The notes under the pieces: model-generated
Database searches by the model: none
What the model saw: the letters and a program-made list of their open reading frames with translations, nothing else
What the model was told of the DNA's origin: nothing
Assembly (NCBI GenBank): GCA_942490535.1
Contig: CALNXQ010000004.1
Location: forward strand, 806,001-870,000
Source of the DNA: JAEINY01 sp942490535
GTDB lineage: Bacteria; Bacteroidota; Bacteroidia; Bacteroidales; Marinilabiliaceae
DNA length: 64,000 nt
Direction: 5' to 3'
Position numbers and translations under genes: made by a program
Shown: positions 9,649-18,447 of the stretch, piece after piece
Numbering within the stretch: position 1 is the first letter of the stretch
How the letters are laid out: the number at the start of each line of letters is the position of its first letter

Positions 9649-10521
9649 TTATTTTTTTAAGGCGTCAACCATGGTTGAACCCAGGTCTGCTGGTGATTCG
9701 ACGACATGAATGCCACACGCTTTCATAATTTGCATTTTCGCGGCAGCTGTATCGTCCTTTCCACCAATAATTGCCCCCGCATGCCCCATTCGACGACCTT
9801 TGGGAGCCGTTTGTCCGGCAATAAATCCAACAACCGGCTTTCGATTATTAGCCTTTATCCATTGTGCAGCTTCGGTTTCCATATTACCACCTATCTCACC
9901 AATCATGATAATACCTTCGGTTTCCGGATCGTTCATCAAGAGCTGAACAGCCTCTTTGGTCGTGGTACCAATCACCGGATCACCGCCAATACCAATGCAG
10001 GTACTTTGTCCCAGTCCCATTTTTGTCAATTGATCAACCGCCTCATACGTCAATGTACCGGAGCGACTCACTACCCCAATGGTGCCTTTTTGATGAATGA
10101 AACCTGGCATAATTCCAATTTTTGCTTCCCCCGGCGTGATCACTCCCGGGCAATTGGGCCCTACCAACGTCACACTTTTGCCTTCCATGAACTTCTTAAC
10201 CTTCACCATATCCGCTGTGGGAATACCTTCGGTGATTGCCACAATCACTTTGATACCAGCCTCTGCCGCTTCCATGATGGCATCGGCGGCAAATGCCGGC
10301 GGTACAAAGATGACCGATACATCGGCATGAGTTTTAGCAACAGCATCAGCAACCGTATTGAAAATTGGCAAATGCAGGTGTTCCCCTCCTCCTTTTCCCG
10401 GAGTAACACCACCCACTACATTGGTTCCATATTCAATCATTTGAGTGGCGTGAAAGGTCCCTTCACTTCCGGTAAAGCCTTGTATAATAACTTTTGAATC
10501 TTTATTAACTAAAACACTCAT
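9649..10521 (-). CDS. sucD: Succinate-CoA ligase [ADP/GDP-forming], alpha subunit
   Basis: A 290-residue subunit that binds CoA and carries the phosphorylated histidine in the TCA-cycle interconversion of succinyl-CoA and succinate. The N-terminal GFTGSEGTFHATQM and TPGKGG sequences are the CoA-binding region, and GHAGAIIGG near residue 247 contains the phospho-His. Length and ends match SucD. The beta subunit gene sucC is not adjacent: upstream lies a divergent chemoreceptor gene, so expression must be matched from another locus. Confidence 0.96.
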   Translation of the reverse strand: MSVLVNKDSKVIIQGFTGSEGTFHATQMIEYGTNVVGGVTPGKGGGEHLHLPIFNTVADAVAKTHADVSVIFVPPAFAADAIMEAAEAGIKVIVAITEGIPTADMVKVKKFMEGKSVTLVGPNCPGVITPGEAKIGIMPGFIHQKGTIGVVSRSGTLTYEAVDQLTKMGLGQSTCIGIGGDPVIGTTTKEAVQLLMNDPETEGIIMIGEIGGNMETEAAQWIKANNRKPVVGFIAGQTAPKGRRMGHAGAIIGGKDDTAAAKMQIMKACGIHVVESPADLGSTMVDALKK

Positions 10522-10715
10522 AGATCTAAGATTTAATTATCAGGGTAAATTTTCTCTCATATCAAATTGATTATTTCATCTTAACAATCAATTTCTTTAA
10601 TAATAAATAACCGTTATCTCACCACATTGTTTTGAAACCACGTGGATAATTAATATACCCTTAACCTGGATACTTGTTAATGCCCCTACTTTTAGGCCAA
10701 GAAAAACCTGAAATA

Positions 10716-12731
10716 ATGACCTGGAAAGATTTAAAACTATCGCAAAAATTAAATGTGAGCTTTGGCCTGTTTTTATGCATTCTTATTTTATTTGGTGGAT
10801 TCGCCATTGTTGAGCTCATCGGAATCAAGCAAAAAGCTCAAAGTCTGGCCGAAGTGCAACTTCCGGCTTTAACCCTGGCCAACACTATGGAACGCAACTG
10901 GCAAAATGCGGCTTTCAACTTTCGCTCATTTGGCTATAGTAAAGATGAAAAGTACTATGAGGAGGGTATAACAGATTTGGCGAACGCTAAGGATGCCTTG
11001 CAAACGCTCACACAGCGATTGATAAATGCAACACCCGAAGATGCCGAAAAACTAGCATTGTTGGAAAATGAATTAACACATTTCCAAAACAAAGCCACGC
11101 AAACACAACAATCTCTTCTGGAACTGTTGAATGCCTACGCGCTTATGGACTCGGCCAGTGACATCTTAAAAACCAAGTGTGAGACCTATCTGGATTTACA
11201 AGGAAAAAAGTTGAAGAAAGATGTAGATGCCAATAAGGACAAATTCATTATTAAGCGACGCGTGGATAAAATGGACCTGATGAGTGATGTGATCGATGTG
11301 ATTGATGATTTGAATGCACTGACCTATCGGGCTGAAGTGGAGAATAATCCAGATTTGTTGATAGATGCAGAAAAAGGCTTCCTGCGCATAGGTCAGAATG
11401 TGAGTACCATTCGCCCCATGACAACCAAAGCTTATGACATTGCAACACTCAATACAATTATTGACGCAGCTGGCGATTATCAAAGATCCCTGTCTCAATT
11501 GATTCAAAACTGGAACATCAACCGGCAGTTAACCTCCAACACCACCATCGCCAAGGGGATGCAGTTAATTGAAGCCCTCACCCATAATCAAACCCGGCAA
11601 GCAAAGGCCTTAGCCATCAAAAATGCATCGCTCTCTCAATCCAGTCAAACACTAATGGTTTGGGGCCTGGTGAGCGTATTGATCATTAGTGTCATTCTAT
11701 CCCGGTTTCTGACCAACACCCTCTCAAAACCCATCCTTAATTTGGTAGGACACGCCCAGGCTTTGGCTAAAGGGCATATCACAGCAATTCCCCATTTAGC
11801 CGGAAAAGGCGAAACAGCCATTTTAACTCAATCCCTAAAGCAAAGTGGTGAAAAACTATCAGAAGTGGTGCATCAACTTCAGAAAATGTCAAAACACTTA
11901 AACAACCTGGGAAGCCGACTCAGTGACAAATCATCTAAACTGACTGATTCAAGTACTGTTCAAGCCAGTAATGCGGAAGAAATTTCTGCCTCCATGGAAG
12001 AGATGAATGCCTTATCCTCTCAAACTTGCACCAATGCCGGCGAAACGGCTACCATTGTAACCCATTCTTCCAAAACCATGCAGACAGAGATTAGACAAAC
12101 AAAGGAAGGCCTGCAGATAATGAATCATTTGATCGAAAAAGCAAAAACCATTCATGACATCTCAACCCAAACCTACATATTAAGTGTGAATGCCTCCATA
12201 GAAGCGGCCAAAGCCGGAGATGCAGGACGCGGATTTTCTGTGGTTGCAAAAGGAATCCGTGATTTGGCTGAGCACTCTAAAACGCTGGCGGAGGAAATTG
12301 GTATTCTTTCCAACGAAGGGATTAACGTATCAACAGTGGCCTTTCAAAATTTGGCATTCATTGAAGATGAAATTGCACGCAGTGTGCATTTGGTCACTAA
12401 CATTGCAGAATCAGCTTTGGAGCAGCAATCAGAAGCCACACAAATCACCGCTGCCATACAGCAATTAAACCAATCCACCCAAAAGACAGCACACATGGCT
12501 GAAGAAATTGCCTTGGAAGCGAAAACCATTGAATCGGATGCAGCCGATTTGCAACGCATCATTAATTTCTTTAAAATCGACAACAGCACCCAGACGCCAA
12601 TGACAAAAACACCGGACACCATCAGTTATTTACCGCATTTTAAACAAACGTCTATAACAATAGCTCATCCTGTAAATCACCCAAAAATTTCCACCGAAGC
12701 TTTGATGGTGGAAGAATACGAGCATTTTTAG
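10716..12731 (+). CDS. Methyl-accepting chemotaxis protein
   Basis: A 671-residue transmembrane receptor. A first membrane helix (about residues 15-37) is followed by a helical periplasmic sensor of about 280 residues, a second membrane helix near 320-340, a HAMP linker, and a cytoplasmic coiled coil. The signalling hairpin tip is recognisable in EAAKAGDAGRGFSVVAKGIRDLAEHS. No CheR-docking pentapeptide is seen at the C-terminus. I use the ATG at 10716 (MTWKDLKLSQKL), which opens the usual N-terminus before TM1; an earlier ATG would add 14 residues. No che genes are nearby, so its partners lie elsewhere. The ligand is unknown. Confidence 0.9.
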   Translation: MTWKDLKLSQKLNVSFGLFLCILILFGGFAIVELIGIKQKAQSLAEVQLPALTLANTMERNWQNAAFNFRSFGYSKDEKYYEEGITDLANAKDALQTLTQRLINATPEDAEKLALLENELTHFQNKATQTQQSLLELLNAYALMDSASDILKTKCETYLDLQGKKLKKDVDANKDKFIIKRRVDKMDLMSDVIDVIDDLNALTYRAEVENNPDLLIDAEKGFLRIGQNVSTIRPMTTKAYDIATLNTIIDAAGDYQRSLSQLIQNWNINRQLTSNTTIAKGMQLIEALTHNQTRQAKALAIKNASLSQSSQTLMVWGLVSVLIISVILSRFLTNTLSKPILNLVGHAQALAKGHITAIPHLAGKGETAILTQSLKQSGEKLSEVVHQLQKMSKHLNNLGSRLSDKSSKLTDSSTVQASNAEEISASMEEMNALSSQTCTNAGETATIVTHSSKTMQTEIRQTKEGLQIMNHLIEKAKTIHDISTQTYILSVNASIEAAKAGDAGRGFSVVAKGIRDLAEHSKTLAEEIGILSNEGINVSTVAFQNLAFIEDEIARSVHLVTNIAESALEQQSEATQITAAIQQLNQSTQKTAHMAEEIALEAKTIESDAADLQRIINFFKIDNSTQTPMTKTPDTISYLPHFKQTSITIAHPVNHPKISTEALMVEEYEHF

Positions 12732-12748
12732 AAATGAGACTTAACATA

Positions 12749-12785
12749 AAAGGCTTCAGGAATATATGTCATTCCTGAAGCCTTT
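12749..12785. terminator. Bidirectional terminator between MCP and KAS III genes
   Basis: The fifteen-base arms AAAGGCTTCAGGAAT and ATTCCTGAAGCCTTT are perfectly complementary with a seven-base loop. The hairpin sits between two converging genes and can serve both. Confidence 0.85.
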
Positions 12786-12818
12786 ATGCTGTATGGCCTG
12801 ATTAATGGGTTTTGTCAA

Positions 12819-13901
12819 TTAAAACTTATACACCATGGCATTAATATTCATACCGGCACCCACTGAAGCAAAAACAATGGTATCTCCTTTATCTATTTGA
12901 TGGCCTACCATTTCCCCTTTCATGATCAGATCAAGCAAAGTGGGAACGGTAGCTACCGATGAATTTCCCAATTTGGCAATGGTCATGGGCATCACATCCT
13001 GAGGCGTATCTTTGATGTCATACAAGGAATATAAACGATCCAGAATCGCATCATCCATTTTACCATTGGCCTGGTGGATGAGGACTTTCTTAATGTCGCT
13101 CAAATGCACTTTACTCTTCTCTAAAGCCGCCATAATGGATTTTGGTACTGTTTCCAATGCATATTGATACAAGCGACGGCCATTCATTTTCAGATACAAT
13201 TCTTTATCGGTATCCGCGCCAATTTTGTAAGACGATCCCATGAACAGCATCTGGGAATACAACAAGGTATCGGAACGCGTTTTATGCGCTAATATACCAA
13301 TGGGCTCTTCACTTTCAACCGCTTCCAACACCACGGCTCCGGCACCATCGGCATAAATCATGCTATCAATATCATGCGGATCCGAAATCCGGGATAACAC
13401 ATCGGCACCAATCACCAATATTTTTTTGGCATCGCCTGACCGTAAATAATAATCGGCCTGGATAACTGCCTGCAACCAGCCCGGGCAACCAAAAGGCAAA
13501 TCGTATGCCACCGTCTCCGGATTTTCAATACCCAATTTATGCTTTACGCGTGCTGCCAAAGTGGGAACAATATCGGTGCGGTGATTATCATCCGTGACAT
13601 CACCAAAGTTATGAGCTACTATAATGTAATCTAACTCTTCCTTGTTAATCTTTGCACTTTCAATGGCATTACAAGCAGCCAGGTGTGCAATGTCAGACGT
13701 TACCAGGTCTTTGGAAACATGTCGGCGTTCAGTGATGGTCGTTATTTCCTGAAATTTATTGATAATTTCCTCATTCGCCTTGGTTAATTTTTTACCGTCT
13801 TTACCATAAAACTCATTGGCTAAAAAATCTTCATTCCTGACACATTCAGTCGGGATGTAACTTCCCGTTCCTGTAATAACACTGTAAAGGTTTCTGCTCA
13901 T
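12819..13901 (-). CDS. 3-oxoacyl-ACP synthase III (FabH-like)
   Basis: A 360-residue condensing enzyme of the KAS III family. The catalytic triad is visible: Cys near residue 139 in PFGCPGW, His in LIHQANGKM and Asn in LGNSSVATVP. It is about 30 residues longer than housekeeping FabH, with extra sequence near the N-terminus (NEDFLANEFYGKDGKKLTKANEEI). Such longer KAS III forms in Bacteroidota may serve specialised lipid or aryl-polyene type pathways, but no partner genes lie here, so a general fatty-acid role is also possible. Transcribed alone. Confidence 0.85.
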   Translation of the reverse strand: MSRNLYSVITGTGSYIPTECVRNEDFLANEFYGKDGKKLTKANEEIINKFQEITTITERRHVSKDLVTSDIAHLAACNAIESAKINKEELDYIIVAHNFGDVTDDNHRTDIVPTLAARVKHKLGIENPETVAYDLPFGCPGWLQAVIQADYYLRSGDAKKILVIGADVLSRISDPHDIDSMIYADGAGAVVLEAVESEEPIGILAHKTRSDTLLYSQMLFMGSSYKIGADTDKELYLKMNGRRLYQYALETVPKSIMAALEKSKVHLSDIKKVLIHQANGKMDDAILDRLYSLYDIKDTPQDVMPMTIAKLGNSSVATVPTLLDLIMKGEMVGHQIDKGDTIVFASVGAGMNINAMVYKF

Positions 13902-14131
13902 ATTTCAATCATCTTATATTCATCCTGTAGTTACCTAATCCCCGATGAATAACTTGTGGTTCTAAAGTTGTAAAAGTAGTAAAAGTTTACTGATACTGAA
14001 GTTAAGTAACGCCTGAATGATGGCTTTGTTGTATAATTGGGGTTTTCTTTTTCGTCTTGTACTACTGCCGGATTATCACCTCAAACAAATAACAATCTAT
14101 GCCTTAGGTAGAATAATTGGCACATCTATTA

Positions 14132-14956
14132 CTAAGTTATTTGCAGTTCCATTTCGTACTGATCCACCACATTTGTAAATCCAGCTTGTTGAAGGGCATT
14201 CACTTTATGGGAAAGTAACGCATCTACATTGTTGATTTTAATGGCATCTGTAAGTGCACTCATGCCGCTAAATAAATTGGTCCAGGCCGAATCAGCGGAA
14301 GCCAGCACATCCCATTGAGCAATGCTGTCCAAGGCCCCATTAATCACAAAATAGGACTGCGGATGTTGACCATCCATGACCTGATAATACCGGTAGTCAC
14401 CCGCTTTTAATGAATAGTGCTGATGATCCCAGGCGTAGGACTTCTGATTAGGTAAAGTACCCCAATCCAAATCGGGAAAGGTCACCTCCCGAATACTAAT
14501 AGCCTTAAGAGGCATGGTTGATAAATGGCCGCTGTAACATTTTAAATGTTTACTTACTTCAAAACCGACTCCCTTATAAGCCTTAATGGCTGTTTCATTC
14601 AAGGTAATCACTTCCAGTACACTTTTCGTCATGCCCTTTTCCTTCAGATCCGCCAGGGCAAAATCATACAATGCTTTCACCAGGTGGCGTCCCCGGTATT
14701 CGGGTATAACACCTGTCCCTGCATTATAGGCCATTTTTTCACCGTGTCGCTCATCGATCCCATGTAAGATAAATGCCACTAACTGATCCTTATCAAACAT
14801 CCCATAGGATAAATCGTACCGCACTTTTGAAGCTTGCCATCGCTTTTTAAAATAACTCCGATCAGTGGGCAAAGCCACAAAATAATTGGCAAAGGCTTTG
14901 TAAAAGCAATCAATAATAACATCAATGGAAAGATGGGAAAGATTTGTTACAATCAT
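14132..14956 (-). CDS. GNAT family N-acetyltransferase
   Basis: A 274-residue protein whose first 140 residues contain a GNAT fold: the acetyl-CoA loop is TGVIPEYRGRHLVKALYDFA near residue 80, followed by LEVITLNETAIKAYKGVGFE. The C-terminal half (about 150-274) is not conserved in a way I recognise and may be a degenerate second GNAT-like domain, as in two-domain acetyltransferases. The acceptor substrate is unknown. It lies alone on the minus strand. Confidence 0.82.
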   Translation of the reverse strand: MIVTNLSHLSIDVIIDCFYKAFANYFVALPTDRSYFKKRWQASKVRYDLSYGMFDKDQLVAFILHGIDERHGEKMAYNAGTGVIPEYRGRHLVKALYDFALADLKEKGMTKSVLEVITLNETAIKAYKGVGFEVSKHLKCYSGHLSTMPLKAISIREVTFPDLDWGTLPNQKSYAWDHQHYSLKAGDYRYYQVMDGQHPQSYFVINGALDSIAQWDVLASADSAWTNLFSGMSALTDAIKINNVDALLSHKVNALQQAGFTNVVDQYEMELQIT

Positions 14957-15138
14957 AGAGACTCGGCGTTTGCGTATAAAAAAACAGCTGAATATACTAA
15001 AACCTGACTTAATTTAATAATTGTTCGAATCAAGTTTTTCTATTAGGGATCACTTTTCTGTGCACGAATCCATTGCACACTTCAATTTGGCAGATCTCTG
15101 GAAAAGCAGACCCTTGTTGAAACAATCCCTGCCACATC

Positions 15139-15162
15139 TTGTTCATGTATCATAATGAACAA
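15139..15162. promoter_or_regulatory. Perfect inverted repeat upstream of the SRPBCC gene
   Basis: TTGTTCAT and ATGAACAA form eight-base perfect arms separated by eight bases, ending 14 bases before the chosen ATG. The position suggests an operator or a 5' leader hairpin. The protein that might bind it is unknown. Confidence 0.4.
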
Positions 15163-15176
15163 TCAAATTGACTGAC

Positions 15177-15650
15177 ATGGATTTTAAAGGCAAACAAATC
15201 ACAAAAAATTATACGCAAATCATTAACGGCACACCCGAAGAGATATTCCCATTGCTGTGTCCGGCGCGTGAAAAGGAATGGATCGATGGTTGGGAAGCCA
15301 ATATTGTCTATTCACAATCGGGGCTGATTGAGAAGAATTGTGTTTTTACCACGCCCGCTCCTGACGGTAACCAAACGGTATGGCACGTGGTAGATCACGA
15401 TCCGGAAAAACATGGTGTTGAATTTGTGCGGGTCACACCCAACGAGCAAGTGGTACGCATTACACTGTGCCTGATGGATAATCACAATGGTACTTGTAGT
15501 TTGAACGTGGCTTATCAATACACGGCCTTAAACGAGGCTCAAAATACCTATTTGATGGAAGGCCTGAATGATGAATTTCAACACGCCATGATTTATTGGG
15601 AACGCGCTTTGAACTACTTCATCGCTACCGGTAAGATGTTGAAGAAATAA
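15177..15650 (+). CDS. SRPBCC family (START-like) protein
   Basis: A 157-residue soluble protein with the pattern of the SRPBCC/polyketide-cyclase fold: an N-terminal beta strand, the early ILCPAREKEWIDGW-like segment (here LLCPAREKEWIDGWEANI), central strands and a long C-terminal helix. These proteins bind hydrophobic ligands in a deep cavity; the ligand is unknown. I start at the ATG at 15177 rather than the in-frame TTG at 15168. A perfect inverted repeat sits just upstream and a bidirectional terminator follows. Confidence 0.8.
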   Translation: MDFKGKQITKNYTQIINGTPEEIFPLLCPAREKEWIDGWEANIVYSQSGLIEKNCVFTTPAPDGNQTVWHVVDHDPEKHGVEFVRVTPNEQVVRITLCLMDNHNGTCSLNVAYQYTALNEAQNTYLMEGLNDEFQHAMIYWERALNYFIATGKMLKK

Positions 15651-15717
15651 GTATATCGGGTTTTCGATTCAAGTATCTGAATTCACCCTTCACCCAAGAA
15701 TACCAAAGCTGACACCT

Positions 15718-15748
15718 ACCCTTTCGGCAGTTCAATCTCCCGAAGGGG
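15718..15748. terminator. Bidirectional terminator between SRPBCC and RecD2-like genes
   Basis: CCCTTTCGG and CCGAAGGG form a stem with one bulge around a short loop between two converging genes. There is no long T run, so termination strength is uncertain. Confidence 0.5.
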
Positions 15749-15765
15749 TTTATAAACTCCAGTTC

Positions 15766-18303
15766 TCATTCGGCGCCCACCAACTCCATCAGCATCGTTT
15801 TGCGCGAACGGTTGTCAATGTTTCGTACCGCTATGCCCAAAGCCTTTCGGGTTCCCACAAAGATGGCCATCTTCTTTGCCCGTGTCAGTGCGGTATAAAT
15901 GAGGTTTTGATACAACATATTGAAATGCTGCAACCCCACCGGGATGATCACCACATCAAATTCACTGCCTTGTGATTTATGAATAGTGATGGCATAGGCC
16001 AGATCCAAATCCAGCAGATCTTGTTTTTCGTAGTGCACATGCCGGGTAGTGCCGTTGGTTACATAGGCTACCTCCAGTGCATTTGCCTGCGTATCAATGG
16101 CCGAAATACGACCGATATCGCCATTAAAAACTTCCAGATCATAGTTATTACGCCGTTGAATCACGCGGTCACCCAGGCGGAACAAGCGTTCCCCCATCAC
16201 CAACTCGGGCTTATTCGCGGCTGCCGGATTACTGGTGGCTTGCACCAACAGGTTCAAATGGCGTGTCCCCATGGTGCCCACCGTCATGGGCGATAAGATT
16301 TGCACCTCCTTATCGGCCCCCAATTTCTGAGCGATGGTTTGGGCATAGAGCCGCACAATCATGTCAGAGGCCACAAAACCATAACGCAACGACGACCAGG
16401 GATGGACGTCCTTAAGCACCTTTTGTAAAGCCGCGGCATGACTCTCCGATTTCAACAAGGATTGTATGTCGGCATGCAAAAAATCCTGCGGTATATTGAA
16501 CACATAGGAACGGGTACCCTTATTGCGCATCTCTTCTATTTCCGCTTCAGAGGTTTCCTTGACGTAAAAATCCGCCTCTCTCAACACGGATTTATAGGTA
16601 TCCGACAATCCCTCCCCGGCTTTCTCCCGCACAAAGGCCAAACCTTCATTCTCAACCACACCCTTCATGGTTTGTGTGATCTTTTTAATAAACTGCGATT
16701 GATCTTTGGTGGCTTCTTCTGAATCAATAAACAAACAATCGGTTCCTTCCTCCCACACCGCAGGGCGATGAATGGGTGATTCCATTTTAGGGATGATCCG
16801 CCGGTTGATCTGGTGGGCAAATTTGATGATGTGACTTTCCTGTGCCTGACGAAACACTTTGCGCAGGTGAAAACACGGTACTTTTTGACTATCGATTAAA
16901 TCCTTCAACACATTACCGGCGCCAACCGAGGGTAGCTGATCCGGATCGCCAATAAACAACACCTGGGCCGACAGCGGAATAGCCTTCAACAAAGAGGCAC
17001 TGATGGAGATATCCAGCATGGAACACTCGTCAATGATCACCACATCGGTCTCCAGGGGATCGTCTTCATTTTTCTTGAACTGTCCGGTTTGGGGTTGCCA
17101 CACCAGCAGCCGGTGAATGGTCGAGGCCTCCATACCAATCACTTCCGCCATGCGTTGGGCGGCCCGTCCGGTGGGTGCCGCCAGGGTTAACTTTTTACCC
17201 ATGGCTTGCAGTAATTTCACCAAGGCACGGGTCGTAGTAGTTTTTCCACATCCGGGACCACCTGTTAATATGGAGAAGGACTGCTGACAGATACCTGACA
17301 CAGCCGCGTATTGCTCCTCGCTCAGGGGAAATTCCTGTTGCTCATTAAAACGGCTCAACCAACTTTCCACCCGTTTGGCATCCACATGGATCGAACGCTG
17401 CAAAAAGCGATGAACGATTTCTGCGGTGTGCAGCTCATCATAATAAAGGGATTTAGAGTAGTGGCATTTCACCGCTTCCCCTCTCACTTGTCGCAAACGC
17501 ACCATCAGGTCCTTATCTTGCTCCATGGCCAGCACTTCCTGCACCACCAAATCGCCGTAACCAGCTTTCAACAGCTGGTTTACGTCTTCCTGAATACAGG
17601 CCATCTCCAGGTAACAATGCCCTTGCTCCCTGCTGGCTGCCAATACATGACTGATGGCCGCCCGTATGCGTTGGGGACTATCCTCGGCCAGGCCCATGCT
17701 CAAGGCAATCTTATCGGCTGAAAAGAAACCAATGCCATATATATCCTTGGACAGCTGATAGGGATTCTCCTTGACAATACGAATGGCATCATTGCCGTAG
17801 GTCTTAAAGATCTTCACTGCAAAGAGCGTACTCACTCCATATTCCTGCAGGAAAAGCATCACATTCCGAATCTCCCGGTGTTCGGTCCACGACTCGGTAA
17901 TCTGATCCAGTTTCGTTTTGGCAATGCCCGACACTTCCGTCAGGCGTTCCATATGGTGCTCAAACACCTCCATGGTTTCATCGCCAAAATGCTTCACAAT
18001 GCGTTTGGCAATTTTTGGTCCCACGCCATAGATCAATCCCGATCCTATGTATTTCTCCAGGGCCGATACACTGGCCGGTTTACATTCGATGGTATTCTGC
18101 GCTTTGAACTGATCCCCAAATTTAGGATGCGACGTCCATTCGCCTTCAAAAATCATGGTGGCCCCGGCAAATACGTTGGCCTGATGCACGGTCACGGTTT
18201 TCACTTCCGTGGGCCGGTCAATGGGATTGACCCGTAAGACCGTCCAGCCATTTTCCGGATTGTGATAGGTGATGCGTTGTATGATGCCTTTAAACTGCTC
18301 CAT
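15766..18303 (-). CDS. recD2: RecD2-like ATP-dependent 5'-3' DNA helicase
   Basis: An 845-residue superfamily 1B helicase. The N-terminal 150 residues carry the OB-like strand set and helix-hairpin-helix repeats (IGSGLIYGVGPKIAKRIVKHFG) typical of RecD2. Walker A GGPGCGKTTT lies near residues 345-354, Walker B IIDECSM near 423, and the C-terminal motif VI region reads AYAITIHKSQGSEFD...YTALTRAKK. A segment of about 100 residues (roughly 540-640) interrupts the usual path from the QAQES motif to QILSPM and makes the protein about 100 residues longer than classical RecD2. It acts without RecBC in recombination or mismatch-related repair in other bacteria. Alone on the minus strand. Confidence 0.9.
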   Translation of the reverse strand: MEQFKGIIQRITYHNPENGWTVLRVNPIDRPTEVKTVTVHQANVFAGATMIFEGEWTSHPKFGDQFKAQNTIECKPASVSALEKYIGSGLIYGVGPKIAKRIVKHFGDETMEVFEHHMERLTEVSGIAKTKLDQITESWTEHREIRNVMLFLQEYGVSTLFAVKIFKTYGNDAIRIVKENPYQLSKDIYGIGFFSADKIALSMGLAEDSPQRIRAAISHVLAASREQGHCYLEMACIQEDVNQLLKAGYGDLVVQEVLAMEQDKDLMVRLRQVRGEAVKCHYSKSLYYDELHTAEIVHRFLQRSIHVDAKRVESWLSRFNEQQEFPLSEEQYAAVSGICQQSFSILTGGPGCGKTTTTRALVKLLQAMGKKLTLAAPTGRAAQRMAEVIGMEASTIHRLLVWQPQTGQFKKNEDDPLETDVVIIDECSMLDISISASLLKAIPLSAQVLFIGDPDQLPSVGAGNVLKDLIDSQKVPCFHLRKVFRQAQESHIIKFAHQINRRIIPKMESPIHRPAVWEEGTDCLFIDSEEATKDQSQFIKKITQTMKGVVENEGLAFVREKAGEGLSDTYKSVLREADFYVKETSEAEIEEMRNKGTRSYVFNIPQDFLHADIQSLLKSESHAAALQKVLKDVHPWSSLRYGFVASDMIVRLYAQTIAQKLGADKEVQILSPMTVGTMGTRHLNLLVQATSNPAAANKPELVMGERLFRLGDRVIQRRNNYDLEVFNGDIGRISAIDTQANALEVAYVTNGTTRHVHYEKQDLLDLDLAYAITIHKSQGSEFDVVIIPVGLQHFNMLYQNLIYTALTRAKKMAIFVGTRKALGIAVRNIDNRSRKTMLMELVGAE

Positions 18304-18447
18304 GATTCTGCAAAAATAGAAGGATTATGGAAAGATGCATTCCCAAAGCAAGCCTATTTAGAATTTCCATCCTTTACTTTTTATTTATCTTAGCCGTGCT
18401 AATGATTATGACAAGGCCAATACATGTAAAAATAAATACAATTCTAT

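Noticed and set aside
9706..10497. 263-codon frame antisense to sucD
   Set aside because: A mirror of a strongly conserved coding gene; His/Asn/Arg-rich composition is typical of an antisense shadow.
12749..12785. Transposon end
   Set aside because: The inverted repeat sits between converging genes with a short loop, which fits a terminator better.
15718..15748. Strong terminator
   Set aside because: The stem is good but no T run follows on either strand, so I list it with low confidence only.
16438..16722. 94-codon plus-strand frame within the helicase gene
   Set aside because: It lies on the opposite strand of a conserved gene and has no signals of its own.
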